Assembly (NCBI GenBank): GCA_023213315.1 | Contig: JAKCPI010014121.1 | Coordinates: 62,001 to 126,000, forward strand | Length of the DNA: 64,000 bases | Direction of reading: 5' to 3' | From: Euborellia annulipes | Taxonomy: Eukaryota > Arthropoda > Insecta > Dermaptera > Anisolabididae | Part shown: positions 54,905 to 64,000 of the stretch, one piece after another | Layout: each line of letters opens with the position of its first letter | How positions within the stretch are numbered: position 1 is the first letter of the stretch | The notes under the pieces: generated by a model | The model's input: only the letters and a program-made list of their open reading frames with translations | What the model was told of the DNA's origin: nothing | Database searches by the model: none | Made by a program: the position numbers and the translations under genes

Positions 54905-55092
54905 CCAATGGCGTTTACAATTTTTTTTTTAAAGAAAAATTGCGAAAAATTTTGTTTTTGCGGAACCAAATTTTTTCACCCTGATGAAAAATTTTTTTTC
55001 CAGGGCTATATTTTTTCGCACTGCGGGGTTTTTGAAATTTTTTTTTTGTGGGGGGGGGGGCGGGCCCCCTCCCCCCCTTATATACGTCCCTG
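54905..55092. mobile_element. Degenerate CAGGGGCG-family MITE
   Basis: TGCGGAACCAAATTTTTTC, the G-run at 55050 and TATACGTCCCTGG match the family of 41204-41463 and 59249-59494. The left terminus is decayed and no target duplication is visible. Confidence 0.6.
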
Positions 55093-55099
55093 GTGTATG

Positions 55100-55736
55100 C
55101 GTGTGTGAATGGGAAAAAAGTGTTTTTTATTAAAAAAAAAAAAAAAAAAAATTATAAATATTCGTAAAATAAGTTCAAATAAGCATGAAAGGGAAAAAAA
55201 AGCATGAAAACTCAAAAAAAGCATAAAAAATGCAATCTCAATGCACTTAGTTTTTCCTAATTCGTATAGAAATTAAATATCTAATGGTTGCTTATAAAAT
55301 TGAGCAATAAGCATTTTGCTTAAAATCCGGTCTCTACTTATTACCCTCCCTTTATTGTTCTTTATTGTCACCCAAGAGTAATTATAAGTGAAGTGGGATG
55401 GGCGGGAGCATGAGGGGCATATCTTCACAAGCTTCGGCTCATAAACTTGACTTTATTAGGGTGGGAGAGCCCTGGATATAAACTAATTCAATTATAAAAC
55501 AAGTTTAAATAAATTATTAAAAAAATTTTCCCTTTCAAATTAAATCTTCCCCTCCATCCCCTTCTCAAACATAAATCATTTAGATTCCAGCCTATATAAA
55601 ATTTCCAATTTATATAAAATTAAAATTATTATAAAATTATTATTTCAACGGGAAATAATATGTCTATTAATAAAAGAAGAAAATAGAAATAAATCGTTTC
55701 ACATGAACAGGATAATCCCCTCTTGGATTTATTTTA
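55100..55736. other. AT-rich stretch, no gene seen
   Basis: AAAAGCATAAAAA words recur on both sides of the MITE (54785-54890 and 55180-55240), suggesting the MITE interrupted an older repeat of that sequence. Confidence 0.4.
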
Positions 55737-55737
55737 G

Positions 55738-55910
55738 AATGGCAAAAGTTGTCAAATTATACCAGTTTCGCAGCCCCTGCACCACCTCCGCGGCAAGAAG
55801 AGCACACCGTCGAAAAATCTGCGATCTCAGGAACAGAACGACACCAACATCATCAAAAAGGGCGGAGAAAAACCAGCAAAAAGAGGAAAAAATCACAGAA
55901 CCGACACTAA
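55738..55910 (+). CDS. Candidate terminal exon, basic C-terminus
   Basis: A pyrimidine-rich acceptor (cctcttggatttattttag) precedes 55738. From there one frame (two bases, then TGG) runs 56 codons to TAA: SFAAPAPPPRQEEHTVEK, then a lysine/arginine-rich end (GRRKTSKKRKKSQNRH). It is GC-richer than its surroundings. Another frame over the same stretch is also open to 55966. The gene is not recognised and the strand is not certain. Confidence 0.33.
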
Positions 55911-55929
55911 GCACGTCTAATCCTCGTTC

Positions 55930-57324
55930 ATTCCTTATCTATTCTATTTTCTCGAAATTCCCTTGAAAGTTTTCTTTGAAATTTTAAATATTTGCTATGT
56001 CCGGGATAGAAAACAAATTGCACTTCTTGCAAGGGCTTCGGAATCGCTCACACCCCACCCGCTTTATCCTATATATTTTTTTTTAGTTGAGGGATGTTTA
56101 AGGAAGGGTGAGCTGGGTCTGTCAGCTGGAATATGTAGAAAATCAGTGAAAAAATTGGGAAAAAATCAGAAAAAATCGATCATATTTAATGATTTTTTTG
56201 CATTTTAAGGGACAAAATCCTCCCCCACATCCCCCCCTTGGATCCAAATGTTAATGTTTTTTAATTTTTCACTTCTCTAGACCTTCTGAAGAAATGTTAA
56301 GGCTAAAATATTCCTTTTCATCCCTCCAATTTTTTTTTTTTGTAGTCTTATAATTAACGAAAAGTGGTGGAAATAAGTAGGGGGCTACCCCCCGAAAACG
56401 GTACGTGCTGGTGGAAAAACTAAGGTCATATTTGGATTTAGGAGGTCATTTTACTTAAGAATCACTTTTCTAATTTACAATCAAAAATTAGAAATTCGAA
56501 AGTTTTTTAAGACATCTGATGAACCCCCCCCCCCCCCCCCTAGGGGTGAATATTGACAAAAAGCTGAAATCACTTTCTCGATATTTATATAAGGGTTCTT
56601 TAGAGAAAAACATGGTATTAATAAAATTTTCCACTGAAATAACACCCGGCATCACTTGAAGCAGGTCAAAAAATAATTTCTTTCTGAAATATTTAGAAAA
56701 TGCGAAGTGTATTTTATCAAATATCTCAGAAACTATTCGTTATTTCGAAAAAGTAAATTTAGTTTCACACTACTTTTTTTATCGCGCATAGGAAATTTAC
56801 AATAAAAAATTAGAAATTCGAAAGTTTTTAAAGACATCTGATTAACCCCCCTTAGGGGGGGATTTTGAGAAAAAAACTGAAATCCGTTTCGAGATAATTA
56901 TTTATTTTATTATTAGATAATTAAGTATTGTATAGAGACCAATAACATATAAATATTCCAAATATTCTAGGAATGATTAAAAAAAGCACTTGAAGCTTCA
57001 TTTAATATAAATAGAAATAACCCCCATCCCCTTAGGGGAGGAATTTGACAAAAAGCAGAAATCCGTTTTGATATATTTATATAAGTATTCTTTAGAGACC
57101 AATATCGTATTAATATTCCAAAGATTCTAGGAGTTATAAAAAACCACGTGAAAATATTCCCCCCCCCCCTTAGGGTTTGAATTTCAAAAAATCCTTCCTT
57201 AGTGGGTGCCTAGGCTATAAACCGAATATAAATTCAAAATTTCATTAAATTTGATCAAGAGGTTTAGGCTGTACGATGATGATATGTCAGTCAGTCATCG
57301 GACATTCTCTTTTATATATATAGA
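55930..57324 (-). mobile_element. Helitron, 5-prime end clear, 3-prime end not found
   Basis: On the minus strand the start TCTATATATATAAAAGAG (57324) and the following GACTGACTGACATATC and ACAGCCTAAACCTCTTGATC are typical of Helitrons. The body holds degenerate repeats (AATTAGAAATTCGAAAG and CCCCTTAGGGG at about 56485-56545, 56808-56865, 57015-57050, 57165). A (GATA)n run flanks the 5-prime end (57325-57385). Confidence 0.6.
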
Positions 57325-57335
57325 ATAGATAGAAG

Positions 57336-57366
<31 letters not shown>

Positions 57367-57510
57367 GAAGATAGATAGAAAGATGGAAGATCATAATTTT
57401 TTCTTTTTAACGATGTTGATAATAGAAGTGGCTGTTCAGCAATTAGAATGTTGAAGGAAGAGAGGATGTCAGCCAAAAAAGGAGCCTCTATCGAATAAAA
57501 ATCTCCAATC

Positions 57511-57554
57511 AGAAAACGTTTCGGGTTTAATTAGACAAAACCATCATCAGTTCT
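57511..57554 (-). ncRNA. Hammerhead ribozyme motif, solo
   Basis: Minus strand: stem I AGAA/UUCU, core CUGAUGA, stem II GGUUU/AAACC, GAAA, ACGU, UU site. All core bases are intact. It lies in a short element of unknown limits (about 57440-57640). Confidence 0.78.
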
Positions 57555-57779
57555 TTAGAGCTGAAATGAGCATAAATAATAATTGTAATACAACAACATA
57601 AAATATTTTTTAAATTATAAAAAACATCAGATCTTACATATAGCAGTCGGAGTTTCACACCTTTGTATGCTTCTCCTTTTGTTTTTATTTTCTATCCTGG
57701 CTGCATGTGACTACTGGTCATTATAGGTCTTCGGACCTTATGCACGGCCAATTCCAAAAAAAAATATGAATAATAATTT

Positions 57780-58190
57780 TTACTGAAGAAATAAAGTGGC
57801 TGTTGTATAATTAAACAATAAAAGGCCAAAGCTCTGAGCGGGCAGCCAAGTAGTTAGTCTCCACGAAATTGAAACTCTTCTGTTGAGGGGAAACAGTTTC
57901 GGTTTTAATGATATCAATATATAACCATCATCAGTCCATTTATCGAGCTGAAAGCATTGTATAGTTAGAAAAATCAAAATAACAAAAAATTATTTGAATA
58001 TTTACAAACAATATATAACTGGTACTGTACATAAAGTGTAAGGTCAAATGACAAAGCATTGAGCCATATTGCGGACGTTGTCATATGACTTTTTTTGTTA
58101 TTTTGATTTTTCTAGGTTTGAGAATCGCGTTACTAATTAAAGCCAAAATTGTCCCCAATACTCTTGAGTTTCATTTTGCAGAAGCTTATA
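57780..58190. mobile_element. Relative of the 43713-44686 ribozyme palindrome
   Basis: GGGCAGCCAAGTAGTTAGTC and the sequence to about 57965 match the left arm at 43765-43900 with many differences. A decayed inverted part is at 58140-58185 (AATACTCTTGAGTTTCATTT). It is an older copy of the same family. Confidence 0.65.
57887..57938 (-). ncRNA. Hammerhead ribozyme motif
   Basis: Minus strand: stem I GGA/UCC, core CUGAUGA, stem II GGUU/AACC with an AU-rich loop, GAAA, ACUGU, UU site. Confidence 0.68.
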
Positions 58191-58205
58191 TATATATATA
58201 TATAT

Positions 58206-58252
58206 AATGCCCCGGAAACGAGGAGATCCTGGGTTCGATTCCCGGGGGCATT
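58206..58252 (+). ncRNA. Truncated tRNA-like sequence, D arm missing
   Basis: AATGCCCC and GGGGCATT form an 8-bp acceptor. Between them are GGAAACGAGGAG and a perfect T arm (CTGGGTTCGATTCCCGG). The D arm and most of the anticodon arm are deleted, so it is a tRNA pseudogene or SINE remnant. The A box needed for transcription is absent. Confidence 0.6.
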
Positions 58253-58761
58253 AGGATGTTTGGCCTCACCAATAAATAACACTCACATCTTTGTTAGATA
58301 TATATCTATATGACTTAGTTAAGCTCCGAAAAATCGATGATGTTTTGAATACTGTACTAATATCTAATTCAAATATATAAATCTCGAAAATATTTAACAA
58401 ATATATATATATATATTAGGGTGCCACTTATTATAAGAGGTCAAAATTTTTTTTTCAAATTTTGACAAGTGCCGGGCGGAATTTTGTTCCTTTGAATGTT
58501 AAAAGGTTGTCAGCCAAATTTGAGCTAAATTGAAGGGTGTTAACACGTGGCGCTCGTCTCTTAAAGTTTTCAGTGATCACCCTCTTAAGGGATATTGAGT
58601 TTCTATTAAGTGATTTTTTAAATTTTACTGTATATTATATTAAAACTAGTGACTTTCTTTATTAAAGTGATCATAGGTTTCAAAACGGGGGGAGGGGATG
58701 TGCCCTTGCCCCTCTGGGGACAGAGGGAGGGGGGGGGGGGCAAGCAGAAATCATATATTTA

Positions 58762-59112
58762 TTAATGAATAAGAAAAACAACCAAAACCAAAACAAAATC
58801 ATTTTTTTTATTTTTAGCTTTATTAAGTATCAATGTCGACGTTTCTGCTGATTTTTCTGACCTTCTTCAGGACTTACCGTTTACAATGTTTACTTCGAGC
58901 TTAAAGGAGGCTCTTGGCAACTCCTAACATATTATTAGTGTGAACATTCGTCGTTGCCAAGAGCCTCCTTTAAGCTCGAAGTAAACATTGTATATGTCTT
59001 GAAGAAGACCAAAAAAATCTGCCGAAACATCGACATTGATACTTAATAAAGCTAAAAATAAAAAAAATTTCTTTTGTTTTGCTTTTGGCTGCCTTTTCTC
59101 TTATTCATTAAT
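58762..59112. mobile_element. 350-bp ribozyme palindrome
   Basis: The left part (ATTAATGAATAAGAAAAAC at 58762) is inverted at the right (to CTTATTCATTAAT at 59112) with arms of about 150 bp. The centre is near 58940 (TTGGCAAC...GTTGCCAA). Hammerhead-like motifs lie in both arms. No ORF. Confidence 0.75.
58835..58873 (-). ncRNA. Hammerhead-like motif, weak stem II
   Basis: Core CUGAAGA, GAAA, ACGU, GUC and stem I GUC/GAC are present. Stem II shows no good pairing in this copy. The partner at 58997-59034 has an extra U in the core and ACAU in stem III. Confidence 0.5.
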
Positions 59113-59248
59113 CATAAGTCACATTCAGCCACTACTCTTTGCAATTTATTAAAAAACAAACCAAATTTTAATAATTCTCTATTTATTTAATTGGCCAATA
59201 TTAAGACGTGGCGCTCTTGCCCTATTTTTTTTAAATATCATAACTTAT

Positions 59249-59494
59249 CAGGGGCGTATTTAAGGGGGGCGAGGGGGCCCGCCCCCGAAATTTCCCAAAC
59301 ACATATACATATATAGGGATATACAGACATCAGCGCAACAAATTTTTCCGCAGGATGGACAACTATGGTTCCGCAATAGAAAAAATGTGCCTCAAAAAAT
59401 TTCGTGTGAAAAAAGTATAGTTTCTTAAAAAAAAATTTTCTTCAGAAAAATTTTTGAGTTCGGCCCCCCGAAAAAAATTTCATATACGCCCCTG
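59249..59494. mobile_element. hAT-like MITE, 8-bp TSD TAACTTAT
   Basis: TAACTTAT is at 59241-59248 and 59495-59502. Ends CAGGGGCGTATTTAAG and CATATACGCCCCTG. The interior matches 41204-41463 in inverse orientation. The right arm of the host foldback lacks it (about 60850-60870). Confidence 0.92.
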
Positions 59495-59822
59495 TAACTT
59501 ATAGCGATTGAAATCACTTTTTTCGTTTTGGGTAAAAATATATGTGCTTGTAATTTTATTTTAATGTTGACTAGCCATAATTTGAAAATTTAAATACTAA
59601 ATATCTTTTTTACATAGGCATAACTTAAATATAAACGAACATTATAATGAAAAGTTACATATTCTACGTGAATGTTTTTTGTAAGACTTCTCTTGTGGGC
59701 CTAGTATATTTTGGCGGGTATTCTTGGACTGTCTGTAACAAATAAAAACACAAATGTATTTATAAGGTTATTAATCATGTCAATTTCGGAAAATATAAAA
59801 TGTAGCCTAAGTCATATGCACT

Positions 59823-60190
59823 AAAAATTGCTTTTGATCCTCATCCAGTGTAATTTTATCGTTGAAATCCTCTATTAGTTTGATACCCCTTTCTGTCGGA
59901 TCATTTACAACCTTCATTTTTTTCATAGATGTTTTCCTTTTTGGTATCCTAGAGAAGTAATCCATTTTGATGGGTGGAAATGCAAAAAATTTCCTATTTC
60001 ACATCTACGTAATAAATTTAGAGAATTTTTACTTGCTAATTTTAGCAAAATTTCTTCATTAGAACTTTGTAAAAATTGGGAAACACCGGGGAATTTCTTA
60101 AAATCGCCTATCTTTTCACCTTGTTGTTCGTAATCTACATCCATTTCCGCTAATAATTGTTGAGCTATCTTTAATTTGGTATCCTCTGTA
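59823..60190 (-). pseudogene. Coding remnant in the foldback centre, family unknown
   Basis: Minus frame from about 60190 reads QQLLAEMDVDYEQQGEKIGD, FLQSSNEEILLKLASKNSLN and FLHFHPSKWI. After a frameshift near 59935 it continues KMKVVNDPTERGIKLIEDFN, then KITLDEDQKQFLVHMT and a stop at about 59820. The C-terminal block (from VVNDPTERG on) is duplicated inverted on the plus strand at 60237-60345. I recall no family name with certainty; it is probably the end of a transposon-encoded protein. Its last part lies inside the palindrome arms. Confidence 0.5.
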
Positions 60191-60520
60191 ATTGAATCTG
60201 TAATTAGGAAAACATCTCTTGAAAGAACTGAAGGTTGTGAATGATCCGACAGAAAGGGGTATCAAACTAATAGAGGATTTCAACGATAAAATTACACTGG
60301 ATGAGGATCAAAAGCAATTTTTAGTGCAGGTGACTTAGGCTACATTTTATATTATCTGAAATTGGCATGATTAATAACCTTATATATACATTTGTGTTTT
60401 TATTTGTTACAGACAGTCCAAGAATACCCGCGAAAATATCCTAGGCCGACAAGAGAAGTCTTACAAAAAACATTCACTTAGAATATGTAAATTTTCATTA
60501 TAATGTTCGTTTATATTTAA

Positions 60521-60725
60521 TAGAAAAATAAAAGGCCGAGCAGCTAGATTTATTTCTTTAATAGAGAACTCACAGCGACGTTTCGGTCGACTATGCGACC
60601 ATCTTCATGGTTAGAGTTCAGTCATAAGAAAAACCTCTCAAGTTGTTTGACAGACATTTCATAAATTTCATTACGATCATCAGATACAATGCATTCAGCG
60701 CCAAAAGTCAATATATGATATATAG
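60521..60725 (-). mobile_element. 205-bp ribozyme-bearing insertion, 11-bp TSD, empty site known
   Basis: TTTATATTTAA is at 60510-60520 and 60726-60736. The opposite arm (59618-59640) keeps the uninterrupted target, proving the limits. The insert starts TAGAAAAATAAAAGGCCG, has a hammerhead-like motif near its left end, and has no ORF and no terminal inverted repeats. On the minus strand the motif is near the 3-prime end of the insert. It looks like a retrozyme or solo PLE end. Confidence 0.88.
60575..60613 (-). ncRNA. Hammerhead-like motif with C to A core change
   Basis: The core reads AUGAAGA in place of CUGAAGA. Stem II GGUCG/CGACC is perfect, followed by GAAA, ACGU and GUC. The first core base is essential, so this copy is probably inactive although otherwise clean. 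Confidence 0.65.
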
Positions 60726-61009
60726 TTTATATTTAAGTTATGCCTATGTAAAAAAGATATTTAGTATTTAAATTTTCAAATTATGGCTAGTCAACATTAA
60801 AATAAAATTACAAGTACATATATTATTACCCAAAACGAAAAAAGTGATTTTAATGATATTTAAAAAAAATAGGGCAAGAGCGCCACGTCTTAATATTATT
60901 ATTTTGAGCTAATATTTTATAGGACTTACTTTTGGATATAATGGAACAAAATTCCGCCCGGCACTACTCCATAAAAGAAAATTGAAAAATAAGTGGCACC
61001 CTGAGAAAA

Positions 61010-61298
61010 GATCACCTAACTAATAAATTCTAGGAAATATTAAAAATAAATTATTTAAAAAGAACATGATAAGAGTGAACTGATTATCAGAAAAATAATA
61101 TTTTTTAATTAAATTGGCAAGAAAATCAAAGATAAATTAATTTCCTAAAAGGTGAAAGTGATTTAGAATTAAGGGATTCAAAATGTGTTATTTGGCATTA
61201 AAAGTACCAGATATTTTTCTTTAAAGAATAAAGAAAGAAATTCATATCAGGTCATGTGATTATAAAACGTCAAAATAACTAATATTTGATAAAAAAAA
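61010..61298. other. AT-rich stretch, no gene seen
   Basis: No repeats or frames stand out. Confidence 0.4.
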
Positions 61299-61299
61299 A

Positions 61300-61938
61300 G
61301 GGAATGACTTCCCCAAACTTTATTGTATATTCTATTGGAATTAGGTCTGTGTGTTTGTAAACCCGATTGCTTAAAAACGCATGCAGCCAGATCGATGAAA
61401 TTTGGTATATAGTCCTTACATTCATTTGTTTCACAAATGAATTTATTAATATTTACATGTTTTTTAATGACATCTGTACGATTTGGTTTTGATTTTTTTT
61501 TTTTTTTTTCAAAATTAACGAAAGTTGTCTTTTTCTTCGTTGATTATTTCAATAAACTATTCAGTTTTCGAAAAAATGTCAAAGAATAAAAACTTTTTAC
61601 AATTGAGTATTTTATCATAATATAACAAAGAAATTGAAAATTTCTCAAAAAACTTATTAGGTAAAGTCCTACTTCCAGGTGGCGTATTTACTCCAAAAGT
61701 TGATGGAAATCTACAATTTTAGTGTAAGGACTATATTCCAAATTTCATCGATCTGGCTGCATGCGTTTTTAAGCAATCGTGTTCACACACACACACACAC
61801 ACACACACAGAAATAATTCCAAAACTTTTTTTTTAATGGACTCAGGGAGGTCTAAAACGTAGAGAATCATCGAAATCTCGAAGTCGAATTTTTTGACGAT
61901 TACAACACTTTCTCTTTATATTCTATACGAGAAAGTAA
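61300..61938 (-). mobile_element. Dispersed repeat, ACTTTCTCGTATA subfamily, second copy
   Basis: Inverse of 48085-48640: on the minus strand it starts ACTTTCTCGTATAGAATAT and includes AGATCGATGAAATTTGG and the same 3-prime GAATATAC end and GGGGAAGTCATTCCC flank. A (GT)n run is at 61786-61809. That the flank is shared means the repeat unit extends a little beyond the inverted ends. Confidence 0.72.
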
Positions 61939-61939
61939 A

Positions 61940-62505
61940 AACAAAAAAATCGAACATGAATATTTGTTTCTTAATCCATTTTCTCATTTAAACTGATATA
62001 TTTAATATAAAAATTAATATTGGCAATATGAATTCTGAATACCAATAATACTAAAATGTCAAAAACGAAACTTTTAGGTTAATAACAAAATGTCAAAAAT
62101 CATTAAAATCTCATAAATATTCTGTATCTATCTCACATATTTATGATTAAATTGCAAAAATAAATTAAGTAAAATGCCAAAAACAATTAATTGATTAAAA
62201 AAAACAACTCAAAGGAATAAATTATTATATTCAAAAAAATAAATAAATAAACATAACCAAGTTAAAATCATGAAAGAGAGAGAGAGAGAGAGGTTATGTG
62301 AAGAATTACAAAAAAAAGGGATTTGATAGGTTCTGAAAACTAAACAAGATTCTAAAAAAGGTAAAATGTTGAAGGGAATCCGGTTAAACAGCAAAAGTTG
62401 TTTTTCAAATATGGTGGGTGATTATTAAAATTAAAGAGGGCGATTGTTGTGAATTTTGAATAATTGCGGTGATTGGTTGTGTGTTACTTATGAGGGTAGT
62501 ACCTG
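61940..62505. other. AT-rich stretch, no gene
   Basis: (GA)n at 62273-62292. AAAATGTCAAAAA words repeat at 62055-62180. Nothing coding. Confidence 0.4.
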
Positions 62506-62509
62506 TTTC

Positions 62510-63300
62510 CGTGTTTACGTCGGCCTCCGAGCTAGAGGAGTGATCCCGGGCAGTTGAAGGCCGTCAACGCGTGCATTGTCTATGGGTAAAAGATGATGCA
62601 GCCTAGTGGCATATAAATAACGTACATAACGTACTAACACGGCTGCTGGAGGGCAACTGGCGTAGGGGCGGTGAGTCGATGCCTCCCAGGCGAGATGGTG
62701 GGGGTATGGCAAGGAAGGAGAAAGAGAGGGGTGATAGCTATAGACCGAACACAAAACATCGTCCTGAAGCTTAGGCGCCTAAGCCCTCCCTCCATCTCGC
62801 ATTCAACTTATCACTGCTTCACTAAATATATTATTTAAACAAATGAGCATTCTTTAAGAAAGTAACAAAATTTATATTTTCAAATTCTGAAATTAATTAC
62901 ATTTTATTTTAAGTAAAATATATAGGCCTATATTGATTCAATTAACTTATTTTTATGTATAAACGTCTCGGAATTTTTTTCAGAGTGATAAAAAAACTGA
63001 TTGGATGGTAAGCCTATCTTCTTCTTCTGACCTCGCCCAATTCCCTCGATGCGGGGTCGGCGGACCTAACTTCTCCATCCAGCCCTATCATTCGTTGTTG
63101 CAACCAGAAGAAATAAGACAAGCCGGCTCGTCGCATGGTCTGACGCCTGTTGAAAAGAGGAAGGGACAGACAAATATAGAACTGAAGTACTGCCTGTCCC
63201 AGCTCGGACAGGTCGTGGTCGCCATCCACTTACTCATAAGATGTGGGCCCCTGAGCGAATTGGATAGTATGTTATTATTATATATATATATGAATTGAGG
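62510..63300. other. Two GC-richer segments without a recognised gene
   Basis: 62510-62800 and 63000-63265 are clearly less AT-rich than their surroundings. Several short frames are open on both strands. 63018-63065 (TCTTCTGACCTCGCCCAATT) resembles a dispersed repeat type rather than an exon. I cannot assign a product. Confidence 0.35.
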
Positions 63301-63436
63301 ATATAAAATTGATATAGATTATAGTTTTGAGGAAAAGTGGTGTAGGTTTTCCGTGAAACATATTTATAAGTAAAATTATTTAGTATATGTGAGGTTTCAC
63401 CAAGTTATAAATGAAAGAAATATTGAATTTCCAACT

Positions 63437-63474
63437 CGATATATTTCGCGCTATTAACCCATCTTCAGTGGTGT
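63437..63474 (-). ncRNA. Hammerhead-like motif, decayed
   Basis: Core CUGAAGA and GAAA with UAUAUC are present, but stem II is GGG/CGC (one mismatch) and stem I is unclear. Probably an old copy. Confidence 0.4.
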
Positions 63475-63504
63475 AGTGGCAAAATTTTCAGTGTGGGAAC
63501 GCTA

Positions 63505-63600
63505 AATACATAGGCGCCGGAACTGGGGGGGGGGGGCAAGGGTATATTGCCCCCCCCCTGGCATCCTACAGGGGGGGGCAGAGGGGGGGCAAAATTTCTT
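63505..63600. mobile_element. GC-tract MITE start
   Basis: CATAGGCGCCGGAACTGG followed by a G-run and a C-run is a known style of non-autonomous DNA-transposon end. The right end is not resolved. Confidence 0.45.
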
Positions 63601-63637
63601 CTTTTATTTCATTTATTTTTTAAAAATGATATATTTT

Positions 63638-64000
63638 TACTTTCTCGTACCCTATATATGAAATATATAGGAGAGAAAGTATTGCGATCATGTCACAAAT
63701 TCGATGTCGAGATTTTGATGGATATACATGTTTTGAGGTCCCCTGAGTCCAAAAAAAGTGGGTCCCGCAAATTGGTCTGTGTGTGTGTGTGTGCACTAGC
63801 GGTCCCAGGGGGGGGGGCCCAGAGGGGCCCGGGCCCCCCCCCCCCTTTGGACAGACAAAAATTCAAAAGTTTTATTTAATATTTTAAAACTAAACAAAAA
63901 AATTATAAATTTTTCACGTCTCAGGGTATCTGAAAACGCAAATTTCAATGCCTCATTTTCAAAAATTTTTCCATACCCCCTCAAAATTTTTAAAAATTTT
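63638..64000 (+). mobile_element. Dispersed ACTTTCTC-family 5-prime part, then a GC-tract MITE
   Basis: ACTTTCTCGTACCC at 63638 and ATTCGATGTCGAGATTTTGA match 45174 onward up to the (GT)n run at 63777-63794. There a MITE start (GCACTAGCGGTCCCAGG with G- and C-runs) interrupts it. The copy runs to the window edge. Confidence 0.6.

Larger units (their letters stand above)
58418..61002. mobile_element. 2.6-kb composite foldback with three nested insertions
   Basis: Ends AGGGTGCCACTTATT (58418) and AATAAGTGGCACCCT (60988-61002) are perfect inverse. Arms pair through GTGCCGGGCGGAATTTTGTTCC, ACGTGGCGCTC, and 59560-59900 against 60240-60830. The left arm holds a ribozyme palindrome (58762-59112) and a hAT MITE (59249-59494); the right arm holds a 205-bp ribozyme element (60521-60725). 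The centre (59925-60235) carries a coding remnant. Confidence 0.85.

Noticed and set aside
62515..62754. 79-codon minus frame in the GC-richer segment
   Set aside because: Low-complexity His/Pro/Ser content, no splice signals or known motif.

Overview
The window is AT-rich, intron-poor eukaryotic DNA that looks like intergenic or intronic sequence of an invertebrate animal, most probably an arthropod. This rests on the mix of mobile elements: Ty3/gypsy gag-pol, jockey/CR1-like LINEs, Penelope-like elements (PLEs) with GIY-YIG endonuclease, Helitrons, tRNA-derived SINEs and many hAT-like MITEs with 8-bp target duplications. No complete host gene is visible. The only host-gene candidates are three minus-strand stretches with good splice signals (9989-10085, 6044-6192, 3948-4081) and a possible terminal exon at 55738-55910. 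The species cannot be named from the sequence.

Layout. 1-652: 182-bp satellite. 1276-2880: decayed gypsy gag-pol (+). 3591-3924: short ribozyme-bearing inverted-repeat element. 4104-8070: nested inverted repeats with a PLE endonuclease remnant, around one exon candidate. 8690-9729: SINE, then a foldback carrying a hAT MITE. 10466-10924: small Helitron. 11125-15890: minus-strand gypsy split by a 2.2-kb LINE (12049-14239). 18370-19390: LINE remnant. 19995-21195: gypsy with both LTR ends and a 5-bp target duplication but no pol. 21735-25730: the longest PLE (-), with its ribozyme, a SINE insertion and an unidentified insert of about 1.2 kb. 25960-26320: LINE tail. 26340-28230: PLE between inverted ribozyme-bearing ends. 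28375-29420: LINE split by a hAT MITE. 29855-30965: foldback with a hAT MITE. 32527-34630: Helitron with a 118-bp tandem array. 35553-39491: nested foldbacks and MITEs. 39791-46000: MITEs, a tRNA-like sequence inside a 14-bp inverted repeat, and a 970-bp ribozyme palindrome. 47471-49340: Helitron end, dispersed repeats and another ribozyme pair. 50763-54740: nearly full LINE (-). 55738-58260: exon candidate, Helitron and ribozyme elements. 58418-61002: composite foldback. 61300-64000: dispersed repeats and unassigned GC-richer segments.

The most interesting signal is a set of about 20 hammerhead-ribozyme motifs (CUGANGA, stem II, GAAA, a tiny palindromic stem III such as ACGU or AUAU, then UH and stem I). 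They lie in or beside PLE sequence and in short elements without ORFs, several as outward-facing pairs in inverted repeats. One 205-bp ribozyme element sits in one arm of a foldback whose other arm keeps the empty site, giving an 11-bp target duplication. Hammerheads in PLEs and retrozymes are known; the density, the paired palindromes and the recurring 31-34 bp one-sided tails make this locus worth study.
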